Positions 32,567 to 41,805 of a stretch of DNA of 64,000 bases are shown in pieces; position 1 is the first letter of the stretch; each line of letters opens with the position of its first letter. Location of the stretch: assembly GCA_937927975.1 (NCBI GenBank), contig CALEZT010000073.1, positions 25,202-89,201 on the forward strand, read 5' to 3'. Origin of the DNA: an uncultured Phycisphaerales bacterium. GTDB taxonomy: Bacteria > Planctomycetota > Phycisphaerae > Sedimentisphaerales > Anaerobacaceae. The position numbers were made by a program, and so were the translations under genes. The notes beneath the pieces were generated by a model that was given only the letters and a program-made list of their open reading frames with translations, ran no database searches and was not told where the DNA came from.

Positions 32567-33052
32567 ATGAGTCGAGAATTGACGGGGGTCGAGGTCCTGG
32601 CGATCGCGGAGAAGATGGAACAGAACGCCGCGAGGTTCTACCGCAGGGCCGCCGGGATGTACAAAGACCCGAAGATCAGCAAGCTGTTCTCCGATCTGGC
32701 CCAATGGGAGAAACGCCACATCGAGGTCTTCGCGGAGATGAAGAAACGGCTGAGCCAGCAGGCCTGGGGTATCGGCCAGTATGGGGCCGAGCGGTCGAGT
32801 TCCTCCCGGCCTCAGGCGCCGGTCCCCGTCTTCTCGGACGGCACCGACCCGACAAAGGCGTTGACCGGCCGGGAGACGAAGGCCGAGCTGTTGCGTAAGG
32901 CCATCGAGAAGGAGAAAGAGGCTATCGAGTACTATGCGAGTCTGAAGGACTTCGTTCCCGACAAGGAGGACGCTCAGGCGGTCAAAGAGATCCTCGACGA
33001 GGAGCAGCGGCACGTGCGGATTCTCACCCAGTCTCTCGAAGGGATCGCCTGA
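32567..33052 (+). CDS. Rubrerythrin/ferritin-like diiron protein
   Basis: 161 residues, a four-helix ferritin-like protein. Two Glu-x2-His type metal sites are visible: ...EKMEQNAARFYRRAAG with EKRHIEVF in the first half, and EKEKEAIEYY with DEEQRHVRIL in the second. A Ser/Pro-rich loop (about residues 70-95) links the halves. There is no rubredoxin domain, so it is like the erythrin-type peroxide or iron proteins of anaerobes. The ATG 32567 with GAGGT upstream is preferred over the frame back to 32426. It precedes the DUF255 gene by 34 bases; a CCGGCC hairpin (33053-33071) lies between them. Confidence 0.88.
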   Translation: MSRELTGVEVLAIAEKMEQNAARFYRRAAGMYKDPKISKLFSDLAQWEKRHIEVFAEMKKRLSQQAWGIGQYGAERSSSSRPQAPVPVFSDGTDPTKALTGRETKAELLRKAIEKEKEAIEYYASLKDFVPDKEDAQAVKEILDEEQRHVRILTQSLEGIA

Positions 33053-33085
33053 CCGGCCTCCGACGGCCGGGGCAAGGGGGGACAC

Positions 33086-35143
33086 ATGGCGGAAGGACAA
33101 GCGACGCAGACGCATGCAAATCGGCTGATCGGGCAGGCCAGTCCCTATCTCCTCCAGCACGCGCACAATCCTGTGGATTGGTTCCCGTGGGGCGACGAGG
33201 CGTTTGAGAAGGCCCGCGCCGAAGACAAACCCATTTTCCTCTCCATCGGCTATTCGACCTGCCACTGGTGCCATGTCATGGAGCGAGAGAGCTTCGAGGA
33301 CGAGCAGACCGCCCGACAGTTGAATCAGGATTTCATCTCGATCAAGGTGGACCGCGAGGAACGTCCCGACGTCGATGAAACCTACATGAAAGCGGTCCAG
33401 GCGATGACCGGGACGGGCGGCTGGCCTCTTTCGGTCTTTCTGACCCCGAGGGCAAGCCCTTCTACGGCGGGACGTACTTCCCGCCGCGGGCAGGATTCGG
33501 ACGGCCCAGCTTTCGCCAATTGCTCGCGGGCGTCTCGCAGGCATGGCGGACGAAGCGGGGGGATCTGTTGGCCTCCTCGCAGTCGCTCACGGATTCGCTC
33601 GCCCGATCGTTTCACGCGGGCCCTGAGCGGAGCCTCTCGGCGGACGTGCTCCAGAAGGCGTTCGATGCTTTGTCGAGCTACTTCGACCCCATCTACGGCG
33701 GGTTCGGGGCCGCGCCCAAGTTCCCCCAGCCGACGATGCTCTCACTGCTGTTGAACTATGCCTGGCGAACAGGCGAGCAGGCGGCTTTGGACATGGTCGA
33801 TCGGAGCCTGGACTCTATGGCCCGCGGCGGCATCCACGACCACCTGGGCGGCGGTTTTCATCGCTATTCGACCGACGCGCAGTGGCTCGTCCCCCATTTC
33901 GAGAAGATGCTCTACGACCAGGCGACGATTGGACTGGCGTACGTCCAGGCATATCAGGCCGCGGGCAAAGCGGCCCATGCGGCGGTCGCACGGGACATAT
34001 TCGACTACGTCCTGCGGGACATGACCGACCCCGGCGGCGGTTTCTATGCAGGCGAAGACGCCGACAGCGAGGGCAGGGAGGGCGCGTTCTACGTCTGGCG
34101 AGAGGACGAGATTCGGGAGGTCCTGGGCGAATCGGATGCAACGGGATTCTGCGATTGCTATGGCGTCACCGACGCAGGCAACTTCGAGCAAGGGGAGAAC
34201 ATTCTGCACGTCGTCGGCTCCATCGAAGAGACTGGGGCCAAGCTGGCCGACGCCCGGCTGAGACTGCTGACCCGCCGGAATAGCCGGCCCCGTCCACACA
34301 GAGACGACAAGATCATCACCTCCTGGAACGGCCTGATGATCTCGGCACTGGCCAAGGGCGGATCGGTCCTCGGGGAGGCACGGTACGTCCAGGCCGCTGC
34401 GAAGGCGGCCGCATTCGTTCTCGAATCGCTGAGAGTGGACGGCCGGTTGATGCGGTATTGGCGAGCCGGCCGTGTGGTCGAGAAGGCTTTTCTCGACGAT
34501 TATGCGATGCTGATCCTGGGCCTGATCGACCTCTACGAGGCGACGTTCGATTCTCGCTGGCTGGCGGAGGCTCGACTTGGGGCCGAGCAGATGATCGAGC
34601 TATTCGCGGACCCGGATGAGGGCGGCTTCTTCCTGACCGGTCGGGACGCCGAACGGCTCATCAGCCGGGAGAAGCCGGCCAACGACGGGGTGGTCCCCAG
34701 CGGGAATTCCGCCGCGGCGCTCGGACTGCTCAAGCTGGGCGCGATCCTGATGGAGAGTCGATTCAGCGACCAGGCCGAAAGAGTGCTCCGGCTGTTCTCC
34801 GGCTCAATCTCGCAGACCCCGACCGCATTCACCGCGATGCTCCTGGCCCTCGATTACCGGCTTGGTCCCACCCAGCAGATCGTCGTCACCGGCCCGGCCG
34901 ACCAGGCGAGGCTTCTGCTCGAAGAGGTTCGTCATCGGTTTCTTCCGAACGCGACGCTTCTGTTCAGAGAGGCCGGGCCACGAGGGGGCCGCGGTGGCGG
35001 AATTGGTCCCCTTCGTCCGGGACCTCGTGCCTCTGGACGGTTGCGCTACCGCCTACGTCTGCGAGAACCACGCCTGCCGGCGTCCCGTCGTCACGGCGGA
35101 CGACCTGGCCGCGAGTCTGGACGAAATCGCACGAAATCGCTGA
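33086..35143 (+). pseudogene. Thioredoxin-domain protein DUF255 (YyaL/SPATA20 family), broken by two frameshifts
   Basis: The family is about 680 residues: an N-terminal thioredoxin-like domain and a C-terminal six-hairpin (alpha/alpha) domain. Here the first frame (from ATG 33086) has [17 protein letters not shown], the redox STCHWCHVM and [11 protein letters not shown]. It then goes out of phase near 33447, where one G seems missing before GGCAAGCCC. The second frame carries [37 protein letters not shown] and so on to about 34977. There an extra C in GGGCCAC shifts it back, and the tail (HEGAAVAELVPFVRDL...) ends at 35143. The two shifts compensate each other. It is either a recent pseudogene or two sequencing errors. 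Confidence 0.85.
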
Positions 35144-35272
35144 ACCTCTGGCGGACTGGGGGCCTACATGCTATTGTATGCAGGGCATTCGAGGCCTCGG
35201 CCTTCGGAGCCCGGGTGACAGCTTTCGAGTTGCGGCCTTGATAGAGCAGACTGTAGTTGAGAGGTGGAATGC

Positions 35273-36988
35273 ATGCACAGGGATGATCTTTCCATCGTTC
35301 TATGCGGACAGGCGGGGCAGGGGGTGCAAACCGTCGAGTTCCTGTTGACCCGGCTCCTCAAGCTCGCCGGGTACCACGTCTTTGCGACGAAGGAGTACAT
35401 GTCACGGGTCCGAGGCGGCCTGAACTCCACCACCATTCGCGTCTCCAACCGCGAAGTCGCGGCCTATGTCCATCGCATGGACATCCTGGTCCCTCTCAGC
35501 GCCGGGGCCATCGAGCACGTCGCCAAACGGATTTCAGACGGGACGGTTGTGCTGGGCGAGCGGCAGATGATGGGCGACGGTGCGGCCCTTGCCTCGTGCC
35601 GGGTCCTGGATGTCCCATTCACGAAGATGGCCCAGGAGATCGGCAACGCGCTCTACTCCAACAGCGTCGCAGTCGGCGCGGTCGCAGGGGCCCTGGGGCT
35701 CGATCTCCAGCGTGTCACGGACTACGTCCTGCGGTTCTTCGCGGGCAAGCAGGCATCCATCGGCGAAGACAACGTAAAGGCAGCCCAAGCGGGCTACAAG
35801 GCGGTGGAGAGTCTGGACGTTGACGACCTGGCGATCGAGCCGGCCAACGACGCGGACGAGAAGGACCGGCTCCTGCTCGACGGCGCCGAGGCGGTGGGTC
35901 TGGGGGCACTCGCGGGCGGATGCAACTTCGTCAGCTCCTATCCGATGTCTCCGTCCACGGCGGTGCTGACGTTTCTGGCCAGGCACGGGGACGAGTTCGG
36001 CGTCGTGGTCGAGCAGGCCGAGGACGAGATCGCTGCGATCAACATGGCGATCGGCGCCGGGTACGCCGGGGCCCGCGCCCTGGTGACCACCTCCGGCGGC
36101 GGCTTCGCCCTCATGACCGAAGGCGTGAGTCTGGCGGGCATGCTGGAGACGCCTGTCGTGATTCATCTGGCTCAGCGACCGGGACCCGCGACCGGGTTGC
36201 CCACGCGCACGGAGCAGGGGGACCTGGAACTGGCTCTCTACGCGGGTCATGGCGAGTTCCCTCGGATCATCCTGGCGCCGGGGTCGCTTGACGACGGCTT
36301 CCATCTGGCCCAGCAGGCGTTCAATCTGGCGGACAAGCACCAGGTCCCGGTGTTCATCCTCACGGACCAGTATTACATCGACTCGTACTATGACGCGCGA
36401 CCGTTCGATCTGGAGAAGGTCGCGGTCGAGAAACACCTGGTCAAGACCGCGGCTGACTATCGTCGCTACGTCATCACACAGGATGGCGTCTCCGCTCGCG
36501 GCGTGCCGGGCTTCGGAGAAGGGCTCGTTGTGGTCGACAGCGACGAACACGATGAAGAGGGACACATCACCGAGGATCTCGATCTTCGCGTGCGAATGGT
36601 CAACAAGAGATTGGCCAAAGGCGCGTCCCTGACGATGGACGTTGTGCCGCCGGCGCTCGTCGGGCCGGAGAACTACAAGAATCTGGTGATCTGCTGGGGT
36701 TCGACCTACCATGCGGTGAAAGAGGCGATCGCGCAGCTCGGACGCAACGACACCGCGATGCTGCACTACCGCCAGGTGTACCCGCTCCACGACCGCACGG
36801 GCGAATACATGGCCCGCGCCGAGCGAACGATCGTCGTCGAGGGCAACGCGACCGGACAGTTCGCCAAGCTCATCGAACTGCATGCAGGCATGCCCGCCGA
36901 CGAGTTGATGCTCAAGTACAACGGAATGAACTTCAGCGTGGAAGAAGTGGTCGATGGACTCAAAGCTTCGATAAAGGACGTTGCCTGA
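35273..36988 (+). CDS. korA: 2-oxoacid:ferredoxin oxidoreductase, fused gamma-alpha subunit
   Basis: 571 residues. The N-terminal 190 residues are a gamma-type domain ([20 protein letters not shown] at the start); the rest is the alpha pyrimidine-binding domain ([54 protein letters not shown]). This is the Kor/2-oxoglutarate-type arrangement, in which 2-oxoacid oxidation reduces ferredoxin. It needs the beta subunit encoded next, whose ATG overlaps its stop by one base. ATG 35273 has GAGAGG upstream. The exact 2-oxoacid cannot be read from sequence; 2-oxoglutarate is the usual call. Confidence 0.9.
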   Translation: MHRDDLSIVLCGQAGQGVQTVEFLLTRLLKLAGYHVFATKEYMSRVRGGLNSTTIRVSNREVAAYVHRMDILVPLSAGAIEHVAKRISDGTVVLGERQMMGDGAALASCRVLDVPFTKMAQEIGNALYSNSVAVGAVAGALGLDLQRVTDYVLRFFAGKQASIGEDNVKAAQAGYKAVESLDVDDLAIEPANDADEKDRLLLDGAEAVGLGALAGGCNFVSSYPMSPSTAVLTFLARHGDEFGVVVEQAEDEIAAINMAIGAGYAGARALVTTSGGGFALMTEGVSLAGMLETPVVIHLAQRPGPATGLPTRTEQGDLELALYAGHGEFPRIILAPGSLDDGFHLAQQAFNLADKHQVPVFILTDQYYIDSYYDARPFDLEKVAVEKHLVKTAADYRRYVITQDGVSARGVPGFGEGLVVVDSDEHDEEGHITEDLDLRVRMVNKRLAKGASLTMDVVPPALVGPENYKNLVICWGSTYHAVKEAIAQLGRNDTAMLHYRQVYPLHDRTGEYMARAERTIVVEGNATGQFAKLIELHAGMPADELMLKYNGMNFSVEEVVDGLKASIKDVA

Positions 36989-37857
36989 TGGACGCCAAAG
37001 CATTCGACATGGAAAAAGCAGATGTCGCCTGGTGCCCCGGTTGCGGGAATTTCCCGATTCTCAAGGCCCTCAAGGAGGCCCTGGCGGAGCTTCAGATCGA
37101 TCCGACGCAGCTCGTGATGGTCTCGGGCATCGGCCAGGCGGCCAAGATCCCGCACTATGTCCGCGCCCACGTCTTCAACGGTTTGCACGGCCGGGCGCTC
37201 CCGCCGGCCACCGCGATCAAGGCGGCCAATCCCCGACTGACCGTCATCGCCGAGAGCGGCGACGGCGACATGTACGGCGAGGGCGGCAATCACTTCATCC
37301 ATTGCATCCGCCGAAACCCGAACATCACGAACATCGTTCACGATAACCGCGTCTACGGCCTGACGAAGGGCCAGGCCTCGCCCACGAGCCCGCTGGGCTT
37401 CAAGACTCCGGTCCAGGTCCACGGCGTCAGCCTGGAGCCGTTCAATCCTATGGCGGTGGCCATCGCGCTGAATGCCAGTTTTGTCGCGCGGGCCAACGCG
37501 CAGGATCGCGAGCAGACCAAGGACCTCATGAAGAAGGCCATCACCCACAAGGGCTACGCGCTGCTGGACATCCTCCAGCCCTGCGTCACCTACAACAAGC
37601 TCAACACCTATCAGTGGTTCAAGGAGCACACGTACTACCTCGACGAGTCCCACGATCCGCACGACCGGATGGCCGCCTTCCAGAAGGCGCTGGAGATCGA
37701 CAGACTCCCGCTGGGCGTCTTCTACCTGAGCCCTGACAAGCCGTCGTTCGAGGACACCACAGGCGTCTACCGCGAAGACCCCCGGCCCCTCCACGAGAGA
37801 GAAGTCGATGTCGAGAAGCTCCGCGGCCTGATGGCCACCTTCGTCCTGAGTTCTTAG
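36988..37857 (+). CDS. korB: 2-oxoacid:ferredoxin oxidoreductase, beta subunit
   Basis: 289 residues, the thiamine-diphosphate-binding subunit. [14 protein letters not shown] near the start and [15 protein letters not shown] (about residues 91-105) with [18 protein letters not shown] are the diphosphate- and Mg-binding marks. [16 protein letters not shown] is typical of the Kor type. The pair korA-korB is enough for a catalytic unit; electrons go to ferredoxin. It points to anaerobic or microaerobic carbon metabolism. A weak hairpin (37868-37881) follows the stop. Confidence 0.93.
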   Translation: MDAKAFDMEKADVAWCPGCGNFPILKALKEALAELQIDPTQLVMVSGIGQAAKIPHYVRAHVFNGLHGRALPPATAIKAANPRLTVIAESGDGDMYGEGGNHFIHCIRRNPNITNIVHDNRVYGLTKGQASPTSPLGFKTPVQVHGVSLEPFNPMAVAIALNASFVARANAQDREQTKDLMKKAITHKGYALLDILQPCVTYNKLNTYQWFKEHTYYLDESHDPHDRMAAFQKALEIDRLPLGVFYLSPDKPSFEDTTGVYREDPRPLHEREVDVEKLRGLMATFVLSS

Positions 37858-37981
37858 GTTCGCAGTGTGCCCGTAAGGGCATATCTTCTCTTTGTGTGTC
37901 CACGCGAATGCAAGAATAACGCCTTACGGCGTCACTACGAACGAGGTCTACTCTCTTGCCTTGGCTTTGGCGCTGTCTCTC

Positions 37982-38010
37982 TTGTCATCATCACGGGGCG
38001 ACGCTACAAT
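37982..38010 (+). promoter_or_regulatory. Candidate promoter of the exported hypothetical gene at 38054
   Basis: TTGTCA (37982-37987), a 17-base spacer and TACAAT (38005-38010), about 44 bases before the start. Confidence 0.55.
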
Positions 38011-38053
38011 GGGCACGCGAAGTCACAAAGAACGAGTGCCTGGAGAAGATGAA

Positions 38054-39406
38054 ATGTGCGCGAGTCGCCTTCGGTTCTGCGTTGTGCATGCGACGGCTGC
38101 GTTTGTCTTTGCCTTGTGCGGGTTGGGACTCGCGGCGTCCGGCCCGAACGAGACGCCGGAGATGAGACCGGACCCAGTCGCCAAGCCGGATGGGAAACGC
38201 GACGCGGTTTTCTGTTTCGCGGATGCCAGGCGACTGTACGTGAGGGCGCCTGGTGAAATCGGCTACAACAGGCTGAGCGAGTTGGAGCGTCTGTGGCCGT
38301 CGGAGCTGACGGATAGACAACGGTCGCTTCTGACCGAATGGTTGGGGAAGAACAGCGACGCGCTGGCGCAGTTGCGCCTGGGCGTTCAGATGGCCCAGGA
38401 CGCAAATCCGTTCAGAGACGATATTGGCTGGTCGGACGATACGGCCCAAGAAGAATTCGACATGCTGCCGGAGCTGGCGAGGATGACTGCACTCCGGGCG
38501 AAGCTCACCGCCGCGGAACAAGGTCTGACAGCCGAGGCTCAAGAGGACCTGCTCGTGTGCTACCGGCTGGGTAGCGAATTGGCTCAGTCGGCATCTCTTG
38601 GCAAGTACTTGGTGGGCATCGCCATCCACGGCTTGGCTTCCGGGGTGGTGTTTGACACTCTCGCGAGAACGCCGGTGGACACGACAACGATGTTGCGGCT
38701 GCAAACCTGCATACAGCAGGCGGCAGCGGCAGGCGCCGGTTCTGTGGCCAACATCATCCGGGGCCAGAGGCTCTGCTTCATTCCCCCCTTGCGAAGGTCA
38801 TTCGAAGGGACAGACCCCCGGAGCAAGCTGAAGCACGACGAGGCGGTGTTCTACGCCGTGGAGCTTGATCTGACGTGGGAGGAGATGGATGCGCTGGACC
38901 TGCGGTACGGCAGGACGATTTGGGATTTTGCTGCAGGATACGCTTATTGCCGTCTATTCCTCTCGCTGAGCCCTCTGGAACGCAGAGCAAGAAGACTGGA
39001 CTTCTGGAAGGACCTGGCCAGGCTCACGCATGAGAATCCGTTGGTGAATCTGGTGATGTTCAATGGGCCGATGGTTGCCAGAGCGCGGGCCAACTATTCA
39101 GCCCATCAAGATGCCTTGGTCGCAACCTTGGCGCTGCTTCGATACAGAGCGGAGAAGGGCGGTTTCCCCGACACGCTGGAGGAACTGGTCTCGGCGGGTT
39201 TCATGTCCCGGCTGCCGATGGACCCGTACAGCGGCAACCCCCTGGTCTACAGGCGGATGGACGCCGATTTCATCCTCTACACCTGGGGCGAAGATTTCGA
39301 CGACGATGGCGGCCGGCACTGCGACTGGGGCCAACACATAGAAGGCGGCGACCACGTCTTCTGGCCGGTGCAGCCCCCTGTGGCCCCGGGTTTGCGGGGG
39401 AAGTGA
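38054..39406 (+). CDS. Exported hypothetical protein with a pseudopilin-like C-terminus
   Basis: 450 residues. A signal peptide (about residues 1-28, ending GLAASG) is followed by about 310 mostly helical residues of unknown fold. The last 90 residues contain ALLRYRAEKGGFPDTLEELV, LPMDPYSGNPLVYRRMDADF and YTWGEDFDDDGG. This is the type II secretion pseudopilin G-like end that many planctomycete exported proteins carry. The start at 38054 has GGAGAAG upstream and begins the signal peptide. The gene has its own promoter-like element. Role unknown. Confidence 0.8.
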   Translation: MCASRLRFCVVHATAAFVFALCGLGLAASGPNETPEMRPDPVAKPDGKRDAVFCFADARRLYVRAPGEIGYNRLSELERLWPSELTDRQRSLLTEWLGKNSDALAQLRLGVQMAQDANPFRDDIGWSDDTAQEEFDMLPELARMTALRAKLTAAEQGLTAEAQEDLLVCYRLGSELAQSASLGKYLVGIAIHGLASGVVFDTLARTPVDTTTMLRLQTCIQQAAAAGAGSVANIIRGQRLCFIPPLRRSFEGTDPRSKLKHDEAVFYAVELDLTWEEMDALDLRYGRTIWDFAAGYAYCRLFLSLSPLERRARRLDFWKDLARLTHENPLVNLVMFNGPMVARARANYSAHQDALVATLALLRYRAEKGGFPDTLEELVSAGFMSRLPMDPYSGNPLVYRRMDADFILYTWGEDFDDDGGRHCDWGQHIEGGDHVFWPVQPPVAPGLRGK

Positions 39407-39526
39407 CGGCGCTCCACTCTGCGTTCATCCCCGTCGCTTCGCAGTTTCCAGCTCCCGGCGTCCGGGCGTGGGAATTCCTTTCCGGCGGTTTCCTTCGCCA
39501 GCCGTTTTGTGTATCATTTTCCGGCT

Positions 39527-40327
39527 ATGAATGCACTTACGGTCGATCTTCAAGATGTCAGCGTCCTGAGACGGGGACGCTCTTTGCTCAAGGACGTCTC
39601 GCTCCAGGTCGAGGCGGGGACCTGCTGTGCGATCTTGGGACCGAACGGTTCGGGCAAGTCCACGCTCGTCTCCGTTCTGAGCGGCTACACATGGCCAAGC
39701 AGAGGTTCGGTCGCCATCGGCGGGCAGGTGTTCGGCAGGGTGGAACTCGCCCAGGTGCGGCGGAGGATCGGGTTGATCGAGCCGTCTCGCAGTCCGGCCT
39801 TCGACGAGCCGATGCGGGTCCACGACGTGGTCGCCACGGGTCTGTTCGGCACGATTCGATTGCCTATTCATCAGGAGGTGAAGGCCGCTCAGTGGCGACG
39901 GATCGATGCGGAGATCGAGCAGTTCGGACTGGGCGCCATGGCCGACGCGGTCTTCTCCCATCTGTCCACAGGCGAGCAGATGAAGGTGCTCCTGGCCAGG
40001 GCGATGGTGGCTGAGGCGGGGCTGCTCTTGCTCGACGAGCCGACCGCCGGGCTGGACATGGGGGCTCGTGCAATGTGCGTGGGCGTTCTGGAGCGGCTCT
40101 TGAACCGCGAGAATCATCCAACCGTACTTGTCGTCTCGCATCACCTCGACGAGCTGCCTCGAATGGTCGATCAGGTGGTTCTGCTCAAAGACGGCTCGGT
40201 GTTTGCGGCAGGGCCCGCGGACCAGACCGTGACGTCCGAGCATTTGGGCGGGTTGTTCGATTGTCGGGTCGAGGTGATCAAAACGAACGGGCGGTATGTG
40301 GCCGACGTTCGCTCGAAGGGTTGCTGA
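39527..40327 (+). CDS. ABC transporter ATP-binding protein
   Basis: 266 residues, a single nucleotide-binding domain. Walker A GPNGSGKST (about residues 37-45), signature LSTGEQMK, Walker B LLLLDEPTAGLD and the switch histidine in VVSHHLDE are all present. The resemblance is to ModF/YtrB-like or metal-type ATPases rather than the MacB type. No permease gene is adjacent, so the partner is unknown. The start is ATG 39527 (GTG 39509 possible); neither has a good ribosome site. cheD follows on the same strand. Confidence 0.88.
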   Translation: MNALTVDLQDVSVLRRGRSLLKDVSLQVEAGTCCAILGPNGSGKSTLVSVLSGYTWPSRGSVAIGGQVFGRVELAQVRRRIGLIEPSRSPAFDEPMRVHDVVATGLFGTIRLPIHQEVKAAQWRRIDAEIEQFGLGAMADAVFSHLSTGEQMKVLLARAMVAEAGLLLLDEPTAGLDMGARAMCVGVLERLLNRENHPTVLVVSHHLDELPRMVDQVVLLKDGSVFAAGPADQTVTSEHLGGLFDCRVEVIKTNGRYVADVRSKGC

Positions 40328-40350
40328 CAGGCACTGGGGCAAAGCAGATC

Positions 40351-40839
40351 GTGGCCGGATTGGTGCGGAAGTTCTTGAGGCCGGGCGGTTTCTACGCGGG
40401 TCGTGAGTCGGTGATCGCCGAGACGCTGGTCGGTTCCTGCGTCGCGGTGTGCCTGTACAACTACAAGGAACACTTCGGGGCGATGAACCACTTTCTGCGG
40501 GCACGTCCTCAGGACATGGCGGATGCGGACATCGGCCAGTATGGCGTGCTTTCGACGCGTCATCTGATCGAAGCGGTGATGCGGCTGGACCCCGAGTTGA
40601 CGCACTACCGCGCCAGCATCTTCGGCGGGGCGGCGGTCCTGCGGACGCCCAACGCCGACAACCGGATTGGCGTGGCGAACGTCGAGGCGGCGCTGGAGAT
40701 CCTGGGCTCGGCCCGTATTCGCGTCGTCCATCAGGAAGTGGGCGGCACGCGGGGCCGACGAATCCGGTTCAACACCGAGAGCGGCGAAATCGAGTGCCGT
40801 TTCGCTGGGGACATCCGCGGCCCAAGGAGGGATCAGTAA
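40351..40839 (+). CDS. cheD: Chemoreceptor glutamine deamidase CheD
   Basis: 162 residues. CheD deamidates receptor glutamines and stimulates CheC in chemotaxis. The catalytic Cys30 (ETLVGSCVAVCLY) and His47 (GAMNHFLRAR) have the 17-residue spacing of Thermotoga CheD (C27, H44). The GG strand IFGGAAVL and the GGTRGRRIRFNTESGE end are typical. The start is uncertain: GTG 40351 is chosen, GTG 40363 is an alternative. No other chemotaxis gene is in the window, so this is an orphan copy between an ABC ATPase and a TIGR02757 gene. The next gene's start overlaps its stop region. Confidence 0.9.
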   Translation: MAGLVRKFLRPGGFYAGRESVIAETLVGSCVAVCLYNYKEHFGAMNHFLRARPQDMADADIGQYGVLSTRHLIEAVMRLDPELTHYRASIFGGAAVLRTPNADNRIGVANVEAALEILGSARIRVVHQEVGGTRGRRIRFNTESGEIECRFAGDIRGPRRDQ

Positions 40840-41688
40840 GTGGGCTCGATGGGGCTCCAGGTTGATTTGCTGCGGGACGTGCTGGAGCGAGTGTACGCTC
40901 GATACAACCACAGGCAGTTCATCGGCTCGGACCCGCTGCAATTCGTCTATCGATGCAAGAACCGGCGGGATCGGGAGATCGTCGCGTTCCTGGCTTCGGC
41001 CCTCGCCTATGGCCGGGTGCAGCAGATCGAGCGCAGTCTCACGCAACTATTCGACCGCATGGACGGCACGCCGTATGAGTTCACCTTGCGATTCGACAGT
41101 CGCAGTCGAGCCAGACTTCGCAGCTTCAAGCATCGCTTCACGACGGGCGACGACATCGCCGACCTGCTGACGCGGTTCCGCCGGATTCTGGATGAGTTCG
41201 GCGTTCTGGAGGCGTTCTTCCTGCAGGGCTATCGCGCGGAGCATGCGACGGTGCGGCCTGCGTTGACCCGATTCTGCGAATCCCTGACCGAAGAGACGCC
41301 AGCTTCCGCTGGGTTGAACTACCTTCTGGCCAGCCCGAGCCGGGGCAGTGCGTGCAAGCGGCTGAACCTGTTCTTGCGGTGGATGGTCCGCAAGGACGAG
41401 GTGGACGTCGGGCTCTGGAAACACGTCGACAAGGCCAAGCTGATCGTGCCGGTCGATGTCCACATGGGACGTCTTTGCCGAATCCTGGGCTTTCATGACA
41501 GCAAGTCCGCCACCCTGGCCACCGCGACCAAGATCACCGAGGCCTTCTCGCGAATCGAGCCCACCGACCCGGCCAAGTACGATTTCGCCCTCTCCCGCAT
41601 CGGCATCCTCGAAGGCTGCGACGGCCGCCCCCGGCCCGAGTGCATCGCCTGCGAACTGAACGAGATCTGTCACCGCCTGCGGCCTTAG
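40840..41688 (+). CDS. TIGR02757 family protein (DUF2400)
   Basis: 282 residues. The family is of unknown function. The C-terminus, GCDGRPRPECIACELNEICH, has the look of a metal-binding Cys cluster like that ending HhH-GPD DNA glycosylases, and VPVDVHMGRLCRILGF resembles the glycosylase VPVDTHVxR motif. A DNA-repair-like fold is therefore plausible. Start GTG 40840 has AAGGAGG nine bases upstream; ATG 40849 is further from it. It directly follows cheD. Confidence 0.85.
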   Translation: MGSMGLQVDLLRDVLERVYARYNHRQFIGSDPLQFVYRCKNRRDREIVAFLASALAYGRVQQIERSLTQLFDRMDGTPYEFTLRFDSRSRARLRSFKHRFTTGDDIADLLTRFRRILDEFGVLEAFFLQGYRAEHATVRPALTRFCESLTEETPASAGLNYLLASPSRGSACKRLNLFLRWMVRKDEVDVGLWKHVDKAKLIVPVDVHMGRLCRILGFHDSKSATLATATKITEAFSRIEPTDPAKYDFALSRIGILEGCDGRPRPECIACELNEICHRLRP

Positions 41689-41805
41689 ACGCGCCAGAAC
41701 TTTGTGCTCCCCCGCGCGTAGTGCTCTGTGGTAGACTCTTTTTGCGGCGGGGCCTCCTCTGGGGAGAGAGGGCCGCTGCATTGGCAACCTATGAGGACAA
41801 GACCG

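Noticed and set aside
33440..34985. Programmed frameshifting in the DUF255 gene
   Set aside because: Neither shift site has a slippery heptamer or homopolymer run, and two opposite shifts would be needed; mutation or sequence error is simpler.
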